Assembly (NCBI RefSeq): GCF_009650995.1
Contig: NZ_WHVV01000001.1
Location: 325,885 to 389,884 of the forward strand
Direction of reading: 5' to 3'
Length of the DNA: 64,000 nucleotides
Source of the DNA: Sporosarcina cascadiensis
GTDB lineage: Bacteria > Bacillota > Bacilli > Bacillales_A > Planococcaceae
Shown: piece after piece, positions 17,346-27,453 of the stretch
Layout of the letters: each line of letters begins with the position of its first letter
How positions within the stretch are numbered: position 1 is the stretch's first letter
Notes under the pieces: model-generated
The model's database searches: none
What the model saw: only the letters and a program-made list of their open reading frames with translations
Told to the model about the DNA's origin: nothing
Translations under genes and position numbers: made by a program

Positions 17346-19219
17346 TAGTTACGCCCCCCTTTATTCTTTAAATCTTGCATGATTTGCTCTTTCGTCACAT
17401 AGAAACCAAGATCATCTCTCAACGAACGTGCAGCCATGCTGACAAAAGTAAATGCAAGTCCGAATACCAGTACAGGAAGTCCCCAAGAAGTTTCCTGGTG
17501 GAACATCGCACCGAAGCCTGCAATAAACAGACCCAGAGACATCAACATTGGAATAATGGAACCGTTCGGCATGTGAATATCCGTAATCGGCTCAGCAGGT
17601 GTAATCATTTCCTTGCTGCCTTCCATCTTTTCGATCCAAAGTGTATCGAGACCGCGAACTAATGGTGTTGCTGCAAAGTTGTAGAATACTGGAGGTGATC
17701 CGATCGCCCACTCAAGTGTGCGTCCGTCTCCCCATGGGTCATTTCCAACGCGCTCATTTTTAATAGTTGTCATAAGGATATTAATAACCATTACGATAAA
17801 CCCGATCGCCATCAGAAGTGCACCGATTGTACTGATCATGTTCGCCATATTCCATCCCTGTCCGTCCATATACGTCCAGACACGGCGCGGCATTCCCCAG
17901 AAACCTAACCAGTGCTGGATCAGGAATGTCATGTGGAATCCGATAAAGAAGAATACAAACGTAATTTTTCCAAGGAATTCATTCAGCATCGTACCGAACA
18001 TTTTCGGCCACCAGTAGTGAAGTGCCGCGAAAATAGCCAATACTACCCCACCGATGATTACATAGTGGAAGTGAGCTACGATAAAGTACGTATCGTGAAG
18101 CTGATAGTCAAGTGGTGCTGCACCCTGCATAACACCGGTAACTCCACCCATTACGAATGATGGAATGAAACCGAGTGCATAAAGCATCGGTGTGGTAACT
18201 TTAATGCTTCCGCCCCAGATCGTAAGGAGCCAGTTAAAGATTTTAACACCGGTAGGAACTGCAATTGCCATTGTTGCTACCGCGAAAATCGCGTTTGCAG
18301 TCGGTCCAAGACCAACTGTGAACATATGGTGAGCCCATACCATGAAACCTAAGAATCCGATTAATACGGTAGCGAATACCATCGCTGTGTAACCGAAGAG
18401 ACGCTTCCGTGAGAATACGGAGAAAATCTCTGAGAAAATACCGAATGCAGGCAAAATCAGGATATATACTTCAGGGTGTCCGAAGATCCAGAAAATATGC
18501 TCCCAGATAATCGTGTTTCCGCCCATCGTATGATCGAAGAAGTTACCGCTGAACATACGGTCAAATGTTAAGAAGAACAATCCAACAGTCAATGGAGGGA
18601 ATGCGAAAAGAATCATCGCTGACGCTACGAACGTAGTCCATGTAAACAATGGCATACGCATGTAAGTCATCCCTGGTGCACGCATGTTGATGATCGTAAC
18701 GAGGAAGTTAATCCCTGCCATTAACGTACCACCACCGGCGATTTGCAAACCAATTGCATAGAAGTCAATACCATGACCCGGTGAATGAAGTGATAGAGAT
18801 GCGTAAGATGTCCATCCAGCATCTGGAACTTCACCGAAAAGCCATGAAATGTTAAGGAATAAACCACCAAAGACGAACATCCAAAAACCTAATGAGTTAA
18901 TGAATGGGAATGCTACGTCACGTGCTCCGATTTGAAGCGGCATGATGGCGTTCATAAAACCAAATAGAATCGGCATCGCTGCCAAGAATATCATGGTCGT
19001 TCCGTGCATTGTAATTAAGTCGTTAAAAAGCCCTGCGCTTACGAGATCATTGTTTGGCGTCATCAATTGAAGACGAATGATCATCGCTTCAATACCGCCA
19101 AGAACGAAGAAGAATAATCCCCCAAGGAGATACAGTATCCCAATCTTCTTATGGTCGACTGTCGTCAGCCAATCCCAGAGCGTTGCGCCAAAGCCTGTTT
19201 TTTGAGCAACTGAACTCAC
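17345..19219 (-). CDS. ctaD: Cytochrome c oxidase subunit I (caa3)
   Basis: This 624-residue protein is the catalytic subunit of a type A heme-copper oxidase. It binds heme a and the heme a3-CuB pair and reduces O2 to water while pumping protons. The motif HPEVYILILPAFG holds the CuB histidine and cross-linked tyrosine, AHHMFTVG the other CuB histidines, and HFHYVIIGG the heme ligands. The C-terminal extension beyond 12 helices is usual for caa3 enzymes. It lies 33 bp after ctaC. Confidence 0.97.
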   Translation of the reverse strand: MSSVAQKTGFGATLWDWLTTVDHKKIGILYLLGGLFFFVLGGIEAMIIRLQLMTPNNDLVSAGLFNDLITMHGTTMIFLAAMPILFGFMNAIMPLQIGARDVAFPFINSLGFWMFVFGGLFLNISWLFGEVPDAGWTSYASLSLHSPGHGIDFYAIGLQIAGGGTLMAGINFLVTIINMRAPGMTYMRMPLFTWTTFVASAMILFAFPPLTVGLFFLTFDRMFSGNFFDHTMGGNTIIWEHIFWIFGHPEVYILILPAFGIFSEIFSVFSRKRLFGYTAMVFATVLIGFLGFMVWAHHMFTVGLGPTANAIFAVATMAIAVPTGVKIFNWLLTIWGGSIKVTTPMLYALGFIPSFVMGGVTGVMQGAAPLDYQLHDTYFIVAHFHYVIIGGVVLAIFAALHYWWPKMFGTMLNEFLGKITFVFFFIGFHMTFLIQHWLGFWGMPRRVWTYMDGQGWNMANMISTIGALLMAIGFIVMVINILMTTIKNERVGNDPWGDGRTLEWAIGSPPVFYNFAATPLVRGLDTLWIEKMEGSKEMITPAEPITDIHMPNGSIIPMLMSLGLFIAGFGAMFHQETSWGLPVLVFGLAFTFVSMAARSLRDDLGFYVTKEQIMQDLKNKGGRN

Positions 19220-19252
19220 TGTGTTACCTCCTATTCAATTTCCGTTTGAAAA

Positions 19253-20320
19253 TTATTTTTCGACTTTCAAGCCTAGTAAGTATTCTGATAAAGCATCTAA
19301 ATCTTCGTCAGAAATCTGGTCTTTACCGAATGAAGGCATTTGATTGCCCGGTTTATGTTTCTGTGTATCGCGAATCCAGTCTTTCAGTTCCTTTTCATCG
19401 TGCTTCAAGAAACCTGCAACACGGTTGCGATCTCCGAATGTAGCCAAGTTGGGTCCCTGTGCTCCAGACTCACCTACGCCTGAAACTGCGTGACATCCGA
19501 TACAGCTTTGAGAGAATACTGCTTCGCCGTCAGCATTTGCAACGACTGGTTCATCAGCCGTTTTCTGCATTCCAGCCACCCAGTCATCAAACTGATCTCT
19601 CGGTAAAGTTTTTACTTTGAAGTCCATCAAAGCATGGGAAGGTCCGCAAAGCTCCGCACATTTTCCGTAGAAAACACCGTCTTTCAGGCCTTCTGATTCT
19701 TTTTCGAAACTTAAGTAGAATTTATTGACGTTCTCTACGTTCGTATCCAGCTTACCGCCTACTGCCGGAATCCAGAATGAGTGTTTAACGTCTGCAGCAA
19801 TCAAGTTGAAGTACACTTTTTCATCTGTAGGTACTACCAGTTCCTGAGCCGTAACAATTCCTAGATCAGGATACTCGAATTCCCACCAATACAATTTTGC
19901 TGTTACATCAATTACAAGGTTTTCAGCGTTTCCGTCTTCGTCAACTGCTTCCATCGCTTTTACGTCACCCAATTTATATGTGTAGTAAACCGTAGGAACA
20001 GCAAGGATCAGAATCAAAACGATTGGAATGAATGTCCAGACCATCTCAAGTGTATGACTTCCTTCCACTTGTTCAGGCACAAAATCTTCACCCAATTTGG
20101 AACGTCTGAAGCGTACTAGTGCAACTAAATAAATTGCTACTACTACGATGATGACTAGTAACATGATTCCTGATGATAACAGCAGCAAGTTAAACTGATC
20201 TTTAGCGACTTGCCCTGCCGGATGGAATGTTGAAAGCTGCTCTTGTCCACAGCCTGCTAAGAAAACTGCGAAAACCGCCAATAATGAAAAGAGACGCCAC
20301 TTTTTGAGTCCTTTAATCAT
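19253..20320 (-). CDS. ctaC: Cytochrome c oxidase subunit II with fused cytochrome c (caa3)
   Basis: This 355-residue lipoprotein has a signal with lipobox LAGC (Cys24), two membrane helices, a cupredoxin domain with the CuA site CAELCGPSH, and a C-terminal cytochrome c domain with CIGCH and the methionine ligand in NQMPSFG. The fused cytochrome defines caa3, rather than aa3, oxidases: it accepts electrons from other c-type cytochromes. It is the first gene of ctaCDEF, about 100 bp downstream of ctaB. Confidence 0.97.
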   Translation of the reverse strand: MIKGLKKWRLFSLLAVFAVFLAGCGQEQLSTFHPAGQVAKDQFNLLLLSSGIMLLVIIVVVAIYLVALVRFRRSKLGEDFVPEQVEGSHTLEMVWTFIPIVLILILAVPTVYYTYKLGDVKAMEAVDEDGNAENLVIDVTAKLYWWEFEYPDLGIVTAQELVVPTDEKVYFNLIAADVKHSFWIPAVGGKLDTNVENVNKFYLSFEKESEGLKDGVFYGKCAELCGPSHALMDFKVKTLPRDQFDDWVAGMQKTADEPVVANADGEAVFSQSCIGCHAVSGVGESGAQGPNLATFGDRNRVAGFLKHDEKELKDWIRDTQKHKPGNQMPSFGKDQISDEDLDALSEYLLGLKVEK

Positions 20321-20422
20321 CGCTAACTAATACCTCTCTTTCTAAAAAAATGTTTTTCTACTATGGAGGACTAGAAGCCTCTCTATGATGAATTCCTGTT
20401 TTAAAGAAAGAATTCCGAAACG

Positions 20423-21340
20423 TTAGATGAATATAGAGAAAATAATCATGGAGACAAACAAGATTGTCATGTAATTCAACGAGTAGATAAACATTGAAGT
20501 AGCCCATTTCAGATCTTCTTTAGCTTTAAATCCTTTAAGTGCAAGATAAAGCCACCCGACATTCAACAAAGTTGCAAATACTACAAATCCTGCACCAAGC
20601 TCTAGCAGCAGGAAAGGCAGCGGGAATAGCAACAATACCCATATGAGCATAGATTTCTTCGTGCGTTCGAAACCTTTTACTACAGGCAGCATCGGGATGT
20701 TTGCTGAACGATATTCCTCTGTTCTGCGCATAGCCAGCGCATAAAAGTGCGGAGGCTGCCATATGAACATGATCAGGAACAGTGCCCATGCGCCCATCGG
20801 CAGTGCCGGATCAACCGCAGCCCATCCGATAAGAGGAGGAACGGCACCTGACAAGCTTCCTACTACTGTATTGCTGACATGACGGCGCTTTGACCACATG
20901 GAATATAGAACAACATAAGCCAGTACTCCAATGATCCCCAGCCAGCCGGCCATTGCGGAAGCAGAGAATAACAAAACCTCTCCGACAAGCAGAAATGTAA
21001 TGGCCAGCGTCAGCACAGCAGGCGTTTTAAATCTGCCTGTTACTGTCGGTCTCGACTTTGTTCTCGACATAATCGGGTCGATATCCCGGTCAATCAAATT
21101 ATTCAGTGCTCCAGAAGCTGCAATGATCAACCCGGTACCCAAGATTGCAAATACCAACAAATCGAAATTATGGAGAAAACTTTTCCCAGTGAATTGAAAT
21201 GCCAAAAAAAGACCGGTGAACGTAGTGATCAAATTCGAATTGACGATACCTATTTTGATAAGCGCCAAAAAGTCTTTCCATAAGGTAATCGACTCCACTT
21301 TGGGATCTGCAACTGTCGAAAGCGTTCGACCGTTTGACAT
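20423..21340 (-). CDS. ctaB: Protoheme IX farnesyltransferase (heme O synthase)
   Basis: This 305-residue polytopic membrane enzyme of the UbiA prenyltransferase family converts heme B to heme O with farnesyl diphosphate. It has the Asp-rich motif NNLIDRDIDPIMSRT (about residue 86), the second loop SKRRHVSN and the family block WQPPHFYALAM. AGGAGGG precedes the ATG at 21340. It is divergent from ctaA, the next enzyme in heme A synthesis, and lies upstream of ctaC. Confidence 0.95.
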   Translation of the reverse strand: MSNGRTLSTVADPKVESITLWKDFLALIKIGIVNSNLITTFTGLFLAFQFTGKSFLHNFDLLVFAILGTGLIIAASGALNNLIDRDIDPIMSRTKSRPTVTGRFKTPAVLTLAITFLLVGEVLLFSASAMAGWLGIIGVLAYVVLYSMWSKRRHVSNTVVGSLSGAVPPLIGWAAVDPALPMGAWALFLIMFIWQPPHFYALAMRRTEEYRSANIPMLPVVKGFERTKKSMLIWVLLLFPLPFLLLELGAGFVVFATLLNVGWLYLALKGFKAKEDLKWATSMFIYSLNYMTILFVSMIIFSIFI

Positions 21341-21499
21341 AATAACCCTCCTTTCAAAGTTTTCAGCAAAGACCCTAACACTTACTATATCGAAATTCGT
21401 CGGTAATTTCTACACCATTTCGCAATTTATAGCAGTTTCGTGCAACCTGAGCGTCTTTGTCCTTCACCTACTATATAGTAAAGCATTTCTACAAGAGAA

Positions 21500-21539
21500 T
21501 TGTGAAGTTAAAGAGGCTTTTTTATGAACAATTTGTGAA
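21500..21539 (+). promoter_or_regulatory. Two ResD-like TTGTGAA boxes
   Basis: TTGTGAA occurs at 21500-21506 and 21533-21539, 33 bp apart on the same strand, 37-76 bp before the suggested -35 of ctaA. The motif resembles the ResD binding consensus (TTTGTGAAT), and ResD controls ctaA in B. subtilis. Binding here is an inference. Confidence 0.4.
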
Positions 21540-21575
21540 AAGCCTTACACACCGAAGCTTTATCAGCCCATGGCA

Positions 21576-21604
21576 TTGTGTTTCAATGTGATTTTCTATA
21601 TTAT
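21576..21604 (+). promoter_or_regulatory. Probable ctaA promoter
   Basis: TTGTGT (21576-21581) and TATTAT (21599-21604) with a 17-nt spacer fit a moderate sigma-A promoter that would give a leader of about 130 nt before ctaA. Confidence 0.4.
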
Positions 21605-21742
21605 AAAACATGAAACGAATAATTCAACTGCATGGCAAATACAGACAGCGGCTTTAGCTGCATGCTGTGTTTTTCTGTGCAATTGGGCAACACAACAATA
21701 GACCGGCCACTAGGTCAATTCATAGAAGAAGGTGTCTCATAC

Positions 21743-22651
21743 TTGCGATATAATCGGTTTTTAAAATGGTTTGGCGTTGCTTCCACCATAGGCATGCTCG
21801 CTATCTTGCTCGGAGGAGCGCTCGTCACAAAGACAGACAGCGGAATGGGCTGCGGAAGACACTGGCCCGGCTGTAATGGACAATTGATTCCTGATGAAAT
21901 TACCGCTGAGGTTCTCATCGAATTCTCCCACCGTCTTGTAACAGGCAGCGTTGGCATTTTGATTGTTGTTCTGGCAGTATGGTCTTGGAAAGCCCTTGGC
22001 CATATACGTGAAACAAAGTTTCTTGCTTTCATGGCTGTGTTCTTTTTAATTCTTCAGGCATTGATTGGAGCAGCTCAAGTATTGTGGGGTCAAGGCGATT
22101 TCATCCTGGCTCTGCACTTCGGCATTTCGCTTATTTCATTCTCGGCTGTCTTTTTACTGACACTGCTGATTTTTGAAGTAGATCAGAAATTTGATGCAGA
22201 TAAGATCAGGATAGGTTCTTCTCTCAAGTTTCATACAATCGGAGTAACCATTTATTCATATTTCGTAATCTATACAGGAGCTCTCGTGCGTCATACCAGT
22301 TCAGGACTTGCCTGTTCCGACTGGCCGATGTGCCGCAATGGAGAATTCAAATTACCACAGAGCATGTACGAGTGGGTGCAGATGGGCCATCGCCTCGCTG
22401 CTGCTCTTATCCTGGTTTGGATCGGCTTCATAGCGATCAAAGCAATCAGACACTACAGTGATCAGCGTGTGATCTACTGGGGCTGGATCAGTGCCTTTTT
22501 ATTGGTTCTGGCACAGGCAACAACCGGCATGATTGTCGTACTTACTAGATTAAATCTCTATGTTGCTCTGCTTCATTCCTTGTTCATTACATTGCTTTTC
22601 GGTTTACTTACCTATTTAGTGCTGCTCGTTTCCCGCAGCCATTCAAAATAA
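21743..22651 (+). CDS. ctaA: Heme A synthase (COX15/CtaA)
   Basis: This 302-residue membrane enzyme oxidises the C8 methyl group of heme O to make heme A. It has eight helices in two homologous halves, each with paired heme histidines: EFSHRLVTG and LHFGIS in the first, MGHRLAAAL and LHSLFI in the second. The cysteine pair in the first loop (CGRHWPGC) and the C-terminal pair (CSDWPMC) are present. The TTG at 21743 (then RYNRFLKWFG) is chosen for its GAAGGTG site and family alignment; the frame is open further upstream. Confidence 0.94.
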   Translation: MRYNRFLKWFGVASTIGMLAILLGGALVTKTDSGMGCGRHWPGCNGQLIPDEITAEVLIEFSHRLVTGSVGILIVVLAVWSWKALGHIRETKFLAFMAVFFLILQALIGAAQVLWGQGDFILALHFGISLISFSAVFLLTLLIFEVDQKFDADKIRIGSSLKFHTIGVTIYSYFVIYTGALVRHTSSGLACSDWPMCRNGEFKLPQSMYEWVQMGHRLAAALILVWIGFIAIKAIRHYSDQRVIYWGWISAFLLVLAQATTGMIVVLTRLNLYVALLHSLFITLLFGLLTYLVLLVSRSHSK

Positions 22652-22663
22652 CCGACTTCGTTA

Positions 22664-22702
22664 AAAGTGCTCAGCTGCTGTTTACAGGCTGAGCTCTTTT
22701 TT
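22664..22702 (+). terminator. Terminator after ctaA
   Basis: GCTCAGC pairs with GCTGAGC, extended by flanking A and T residues, around a 12-nt loop and followed by a T run. Confidence 0.8.
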
Positions 22703-22721
22703 ATTTCATTACCAGCCTCAC

Positions 22722-22755
22722 AAAAACTCCTGCAGCGTTAAACGATCTGCAGGAG
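22722..22755 (-). terminator. Terminator after pycA
   Basis: On the reverse strand CTCCTGCAG and CTGCAGGAG form a perfect 9-bp stem with an 11-nt loop followed by TTTTT, 8 bp beyond the pycA stop. Confidence 0.85.
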
Positions 22756-22762
22756 CTGTTTA

Positions 22763-25700
22763 TCAATGTTCTACTTCAATGAGCAGGTCACCGGTCGAGA
22801 TAGAATCCCCGGGCCCTACGTAAATCTCTTTTACTACCCCGTCAAACGGAGCCTGAATCGTAGTTTCCATTTTCATCGCTTCTGTTATAAGCAAGTGCTC
22901 TCCGCGTTTTACTTTAGCTCCCAATGAAACCGCCACCTGCAATACAGTTCCCGGCATTGTCGCCGCGATGTGGGATTCATTTGACGGATCCGCCTTTTGC
23001 TTCTTCACATCTTTCGTCTCGATGTGCATGTCTTGAATGACGACTTCACGCGACTGGCCGTTCAATTCAAAATACAGCACCCGTGTACCGTTTGGCTGAG
23101 GTTCTCCAATGGATACAAGTTTCACGATCAGTGTCTTACCCACTTCAATTTCAACTTCAATTTCTTCGCCTAAACGCAGACCGTATAAAAATTGAGGTGT
23201 ACTGATGACAGATACATCACCAAATTGTTTCTTCGTTTCAATATATTCTTCAAAAACTTTCGGATAGAGAACATGTGCAAGGGCATCATGCATAGTTGCC
23301 GGTTTTTCCATCTTCGCTGTTAATTCTTCCATCACTTTTTCAAAATTAACCGGCTCCAGCAACTCTCCGGGACGCACGGTAATGGCTTTACGGCCCTTTA
23401 GAATAACATCTTGCAATTCTTTCGGGAAGCCTCCGTACGGCTGTCCAATCGATCCTTCGAAAAATTCGATAACCGATTCCGGGAAGTCGATTGAATGGCC
23501 GCGAGAAATGACTGAGTGTTCATTCAACTCGTTTTGAACCATGAAGAGAGCCATGTCCCCTACTACTTTTGAAGAAGGTGTCACTTTGACAATATCTCCG
23601 AATAAGAAGTTTACACGGGTGTACATTTCCTTCACTTCTTCCCAGCGCTCGCCCAGACCGACCGCTTTCGCCTGCTGCTGCAGATTGGAGTACTGGCCGC
23701 CCGGCATTTCGTGTACATAAATTTCCGAATGCGGACTGTTCATGCCGCTCTCAAAAGGCTTATAGTACTTGCGGACATCTTCCCAGTAATGTGAAAGTTT
23801 CTCCAGAGATTCAGTTTCTGCCCGGACCTGCCGCTTGCTGTCTTGCATTGCATAAGCAAGTGAATTGGCAGAAGGCTGAGAGGTCATGCCTGCCATTGAA
23901 CCGATGGCAGTATCGACAATATCCACACCCGCCTCGATCGCTCTTGCATACATGAAAATTCCGTTACCGCTCGTATCATGAGAATGTAAGTGAATCGGCA
24001 GTTCAGTGGAGTCTTTTAATTCTGAAATTAAACGATATGCCGCTTCCGGTTTCAAGAGACCCGCCATATCTTTAATAGCCAGAATATGTGCGCCTACCGC
24101 TTCTAATTCTTTCGCCATTTCTTTATAGTAATTGACTGTATATTTCGCACGGCTGTCATCCAGAATATCGCCTGTGTAACAGATGGCTGCTTCTGCGATC
24201 TTACCTGATGCACGGGTTTCGTCAATTGCCACTTCCATGCCTTTAATCCAATTCAGACTATCAAATATTCGGAATACATCGATTCCCGAAGCTGCAGACT
24301 CTTTAATGAACTCCCGGATTACGTTGTCAGGATAGTTCGTATATCCGACTGCATTCGCCCCTCTGAAAAGCATCTGGAACAAAACATTCGGAATTTGCTC
24401 GCGCAATCTCTCCAGTCGATCCCATGGACTTTCTTTCAAGAAACGATAAGCGACGTCAAATGTGGCGCCTCCCCACATTTCAAATGAAAATAGATCTGGA
24501 AGCAGGTGTGCGCTTTCCGTTGCGATCTGCGTCAGCTCTTTTGTTCTCATTCGCGTGGCCAATAAAGACTGGTGCGCATCGCGGAATGTCGTATCGGTCA
24601 ATAAAACGTCTTCCTGCCTGCGTACCCATTCCACGAGACCATCCGCGCCCTGTTCATCCAGGATTTGCTTTGTTCCCTTTGGAAGCGCTGTCTTCGGATC
24701 GACTGCTGGAATACGGACTGGATGTAAAACAGGTCTTGTCGGATCATCGATTCCCGGGAATCCATTGATCGTAACGTTTCCGAGATAAGAGAGCATCTTC
24801 GTCCCGCGGTCTTGTCTTTTCGCAAACTCGAACAGTTCAGGAGTTTCATCAATAAAGCTTGTATTGTAATCACCTGATAAGAAGTCCTCGTTGCATACAA
24901 CGTTTTCAAGGAAAGGAATATTTGTTTTAATTCCGCGGATTCTGAATTCCTTCAAATTTCTGAGCATTTTAGCTGCAGCATTGCTGAAAGTCGGCCCCCA
25001 TGTCGATACTTTTACAAGCAGCGAATCATAATACGGACTAATGACAGAACCTTGATATGCATTTCCTGTGTCTAAACGGACACCGAATCCTCCGCCTGAA
25101 CGATAGACAGACATCTTGCCCGTATCCGGCATAAAGTCATTTAAAGGATCTTCTGTTGTGACACGTGACTGAATTGCGTAACCAAACAGCGGGATATCTT
25201 TCTGCTGCGGTATATTGATTACTTCCGAATGAAGCTTATCACCCTGCGCGATGAATATTTGCGACTGGACAATATCAATTCCCGTAATCATTTCAGTAAT
25301 CGTATGTTCCACTTGAATGCGCGGATTCACTTCGATGAAATAAAATTCATTGTCAGCTACTAAAAATTCGACAGTACCAGCGTTTATATACCCTATATTC
25401 TTTGATAATTTGACAGCGGCTTCACAAACAGCTTCTCTCAACTCATCGGTTAACGAAATAGAAGGTGCAATTTCAACTACTTTTTGATGACGGCGCTGGA
25501 TCGAACAATCACGCTCGTACAAATGGACAATATCTCCATATGTATCTCCTAGTATCTGCACTTCAATATGTTTAGGCTGTTTAATATACTTTTCCACATA
25601 TACTTCGTCAGAACCAAATGCTGATTTCGCTTCTGATTTCGCCCGGTTATATGCTTCATCCACTTCCTCTGCAGATTCTACGATCCGCATCCCGCGGCCG

Positions 25701-26206
25701 CCTCCGCCCAATGAAGCTTTGATAATGATCGGGTATTTATTCTGCGCACCGAATTCCCGAACTTCCTCAACAGAAGTTACCGGCCCGTCAGTTCCCGGAA
25801 TCACAGGGATACCTGCAGCAATGGCCTGCTCACGCGCTTTTACTTTGTCGCCGAACATCTCTAAATGTCTGGATGTAGGGCCAATGAAAATGATTCCTTC
25901 CTCTTCCAGACGCGATGCAAATGCAGAGTTCTCTGCCAAGAATCCGTAACCAGGGTGAATCGCATCGACATTCGCTTTTTTAGCAATCTCGATAATCCCC
26001 TCAATATCCAGGTACGCATCAATCGGTTTTTTTCCTTCGCCTACTAAAAATGACTGATCAGACTTATAGCGGTGCAAAGAAGCCCGGTCTTCTGCCGAGT
26101 AAATCCCGACTGTAGCAATATTTAACTCTGTACATGCTCTGAAAACACGGATCGCAATTTCCCCCCGGTTTGCGACCAGTACCTTTTTAATTTCTCTTCT
26201 CTCCAC
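22763..26206 (-). CDS. pycA: Pyruvate carboxylase
   Basis: This 1147-residue biotin enzyme carboxylates pyruvate to oxaloacetate, replenishing the TCA cycle. In order it has a biotin carboxylase domain (about 1-455, ATP loop GGGGRGM), a carboxyltransferase TIM barrel starting with LLTDTTFRDAHQSLLATR (about 540), a tetramerisation region, and a C-terminal biotinyl domain with EAMKMET. Length is full. It lies 17 bp after ftsW as in B. subtilis. PycA homologues respond to acetyl-CoA and, in some Firmicutes, to c-di-AMP or the CBS protein DarB, which is also in this window. Confidence 0.97.
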   Translation of the reverse strand: MERREIKKVLVANRGEIAIRVFRACTELNIATVGIYSAEDRASLHRYKSDQSFLVGEGKKPIDAYLDIEGIIEIAKKANVDAIHPGYGFLAENSAFASRLEEEGIIFIGPTSRHLEMFGDKVKAREQAIAAGIPVIPGTDGPVTSVEEVREFGAQNKYPIIIKASLGGGGRGMRIVESAEEVDEAYNRAKSEAKSAFGSDEVYVEKYIKQPKHIEVQILGDTYGDIVHLYERDCSIQRRHQKVVEIAPSISLTDELREAVCEAAVKLSKNIGYINAGTVEFLVADNEFYFIEVNPRIQVEHTITEMITGIDIVQSQIFIAQGDKLHSEVINIPQQKDIPLFGYAIQSRVTTEDPLNDFMPDTGKMSVYRSGGGFGVRLDTGNAYQGSVISPYYDSLLVKVSTWGPTFSNAAAKMLRNLKEFRIRGIKTNIPFLENVVCNEDFLSGDYNTSFIDETPELFEFAKRQDRGTKMLSYLGNVTINGFPGIDDPTRPVLHPVRIPAVDPKTALPKGTKQILDEQGADGLVEWVRRQEDVLLTDTTFRDAHQSLLATRMRTKELTQIATESAHLLPDLFSFEMWGGATFDVAYRFLKESPWDRLERLREQIPNVLFQMLFRGANAVGYTNYPDNVIREFIKESAASGIDVFRIFDSLNWIKGMEVAIDETRASGKIAEAAICYTGDILDDSRAKYTVNYYKEMAKELEAVGAHILAIKDMAGLLKPEAAYRLISELKDSTELPIHLHSHDTSGNGIFMYARAIEAGVDIVDTAIGSMAGMTSQPSANSLAYAMQDSKRQVRAETESLEKLSHYWEDVRKYYKPFESGMNSPHSEIYVHEMPGGQYSNLQQQAKAVGLGERWEEVKEMYTRVNFLFGDIVKVTPSSKVVGDMALFMVQNELNEHSVISRGHSIDFPESVIEFFEGSIGQPYGGFPKELQDVILKGRKAITVRPGELLEPVNFEKVMEELTAKMEKPATMHDALAHVLYPKVFEEYIETKKQFGDVSVISTPQFLYGLRLGEEIEVEIEVGKTLIVKLVSIGEPQPNGTRVLYFELNGQSREVVIQDMHIETKDVKKQKADPSNESHIAATMPGTVLQVAVSLGAKVKRGEHLLITEAMKMETTIQAPFDGVVKEIYVGPGDSISTGDLLIEVEH

Positions 26207-26223
26207 CTATAACACATTCCTCT

Positions 26224-27390
26224 CTACTTCGTTTTTTCGTATTTAACAAACATAGATACATTCATCAGTATGCCCAGCGCAATAGACAGGAAGACAACAG
26301 ACGTACCGCCGAAACTGATGAACGGCAGCGTAACACCTGTCAATGGGATCAATCCTGTTAAACCGCCTAAGTTTACAAAAGTCTGAATACCTATCAAACT
26401 CCCGACTCCTGCAGCTAGCATACGTGCATGAGCATCTTTTGTGCGCAGCGCAACGATAAACGCTTTCATGACAATGAAAAACAAACCGCCAAGGACAATA
26501 GTTGTCCCTATCAACCCCATCTCCTCAGATATCACTGCCATAATGACGTCTGTATGAGGTTCCGGTAAATATCCAAGTTTCTGTATAGAATTTCCAAGCC
26601 CCACCCCTTTCAAGCCGCCGGCACCGATTGCAATGTAGCCGTTGACTATTTGTAGTCCTGATCCCTGCATATATTCAAAAGGATCAGTATAGGCAAGAAT
26701 TCGTCCGACACGAGAACCTGTCATGACGTCATCCCACTTTATCCATAAAAGGAGGCCTAATCCCACCCCTAGTACAGCAAAAACAGAGCTGATTTTCAAA
26801 TAATTCTTCCATTTCATACCACTCGCAGCGATTACCGAGACAGCGAGTAAAAATAAGATCATCGTTGCGCCAAAATCTGGCTCCAACATTACTAATATCA
26901 AAGAAATTGTAAGTATGGAAAACGTCGGAAATATAGTAGTTTTGATTTCATCCAGGGTGCCCGCATAAAACTTATTGGCAAATACACCTGAAAAATAGAT
27001 GATGAAAGCAATCTTCGCTACTTCCGTTGGCTGAATATTACCTAACTTTCCTAAAGCAATCCAGCTTTTCGCACCGACTGCATCTCCAAAACCGACAATC
27101 TTAACCGTAATAAGCAGTGCAAACATCACACCGACGGTCACGTAGAGGAATTTTTTATTGCGGTAATGCCGGTACGGAATAATTGATGCAGCCAGGAAGG
27201 CGGGAACCGCGAGAGCAAGACTTTTGATTTGCTTGCTGTAAAAGCGCGTCGGTTCATCATTATATCGATTTACTGACCACACCATGCTTGAGCTGTAAAT
27301 CATTATTAAACCAAATAGACATAATAACAAATAAACTGCGAATAGGGAATAGTCAAAATTTCTTAAAATTCGGTTCATATAAGTCTTCAT
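26224..27390 (-). CDS. ftsW: Lipid II polymerase FtsW (SEDS family)
   Basis: This 388-residue protein has ten membrane helices and the SEDS signatures WIALGKLGNIQPTE and PEPHTDVIMAVISEEMGLIG. FtsW is the septal peptidoglycan glycosyltransferase working with a class B PBP. Assignment to FtsW rather than RodA or SpoVE rests on its place between ylaN and pycA, as in B. subtilis. A terminator separates it from ylaN, so it likely has its own promoter and is co-transcribed with pycA. Confidence 0.93.
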   Translation of the reverse strand: MKTYMNRILRNFDYSLFAVYLLLCLFGLIMIYSSSMVWSVNRYNDEPTRFYSKQIKSLALAVPAFLAASIIPYRHYRNKKFLYVTVGVMFALLITVKIVGFGDAVGAKSWIALGKLGNIQPTEVAKIAFIIYFSGVFANKFYAGTLDEIKTTIFPTFSILTISLILVMLEPDFGATMILFLLAVSVIAASGMKWKNYLKISSVFAVLGVGLGLLLWIKWDDVMTGSRVGRILAYTDPFEYMQGSGLQIVNGYIAIGAGGLKGVGLGNSIQKLGYLPEPHTDVIMAVISEEMGLIGTTIVLGGLFFIVMKAFIVALRTKDAHARMLAAGVGSLIGIQTFVNLGGLTGLIPLTGVTLPFISFGGTSVVFLSIALGILMNVSMFVKYEKTK

Positions 27391-27414
27391 TGCTGGCTAC
27401 CTCGTCGTCCTAAA

Positions 27415-27447
27415 TAAAAAACTCAAACCGTTTTAGAAGTTTGAGTC
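27415..27447 (-). terminator. Terminator after ylaN
   Basis: ACTCAAAC and GTTTGAGT form an 8-bp stem with a 10-nt loop; the reverse strand continues into a T run. It separates ylaN from ftsW. Confidence 0.8.
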
Positions 27448-27453
27448 TTTCAT

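Larger units (their letters stand above)
21341..21742. other. ctaB-ctaA divergent control region (402 bp, no gene)
   Basis: This spacer separates the divergent heme A genes. It holds two TTGTGAA boxes (21500, 21533), a perfect 12-bp palindrome TACTATATAGTA (21469-21480) and a plausible ctaA promoter. The frame of ctaA is open through its right part, but no good start is seen before the TTG at 21743. I see no gene in it. Confidence 0.6.
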
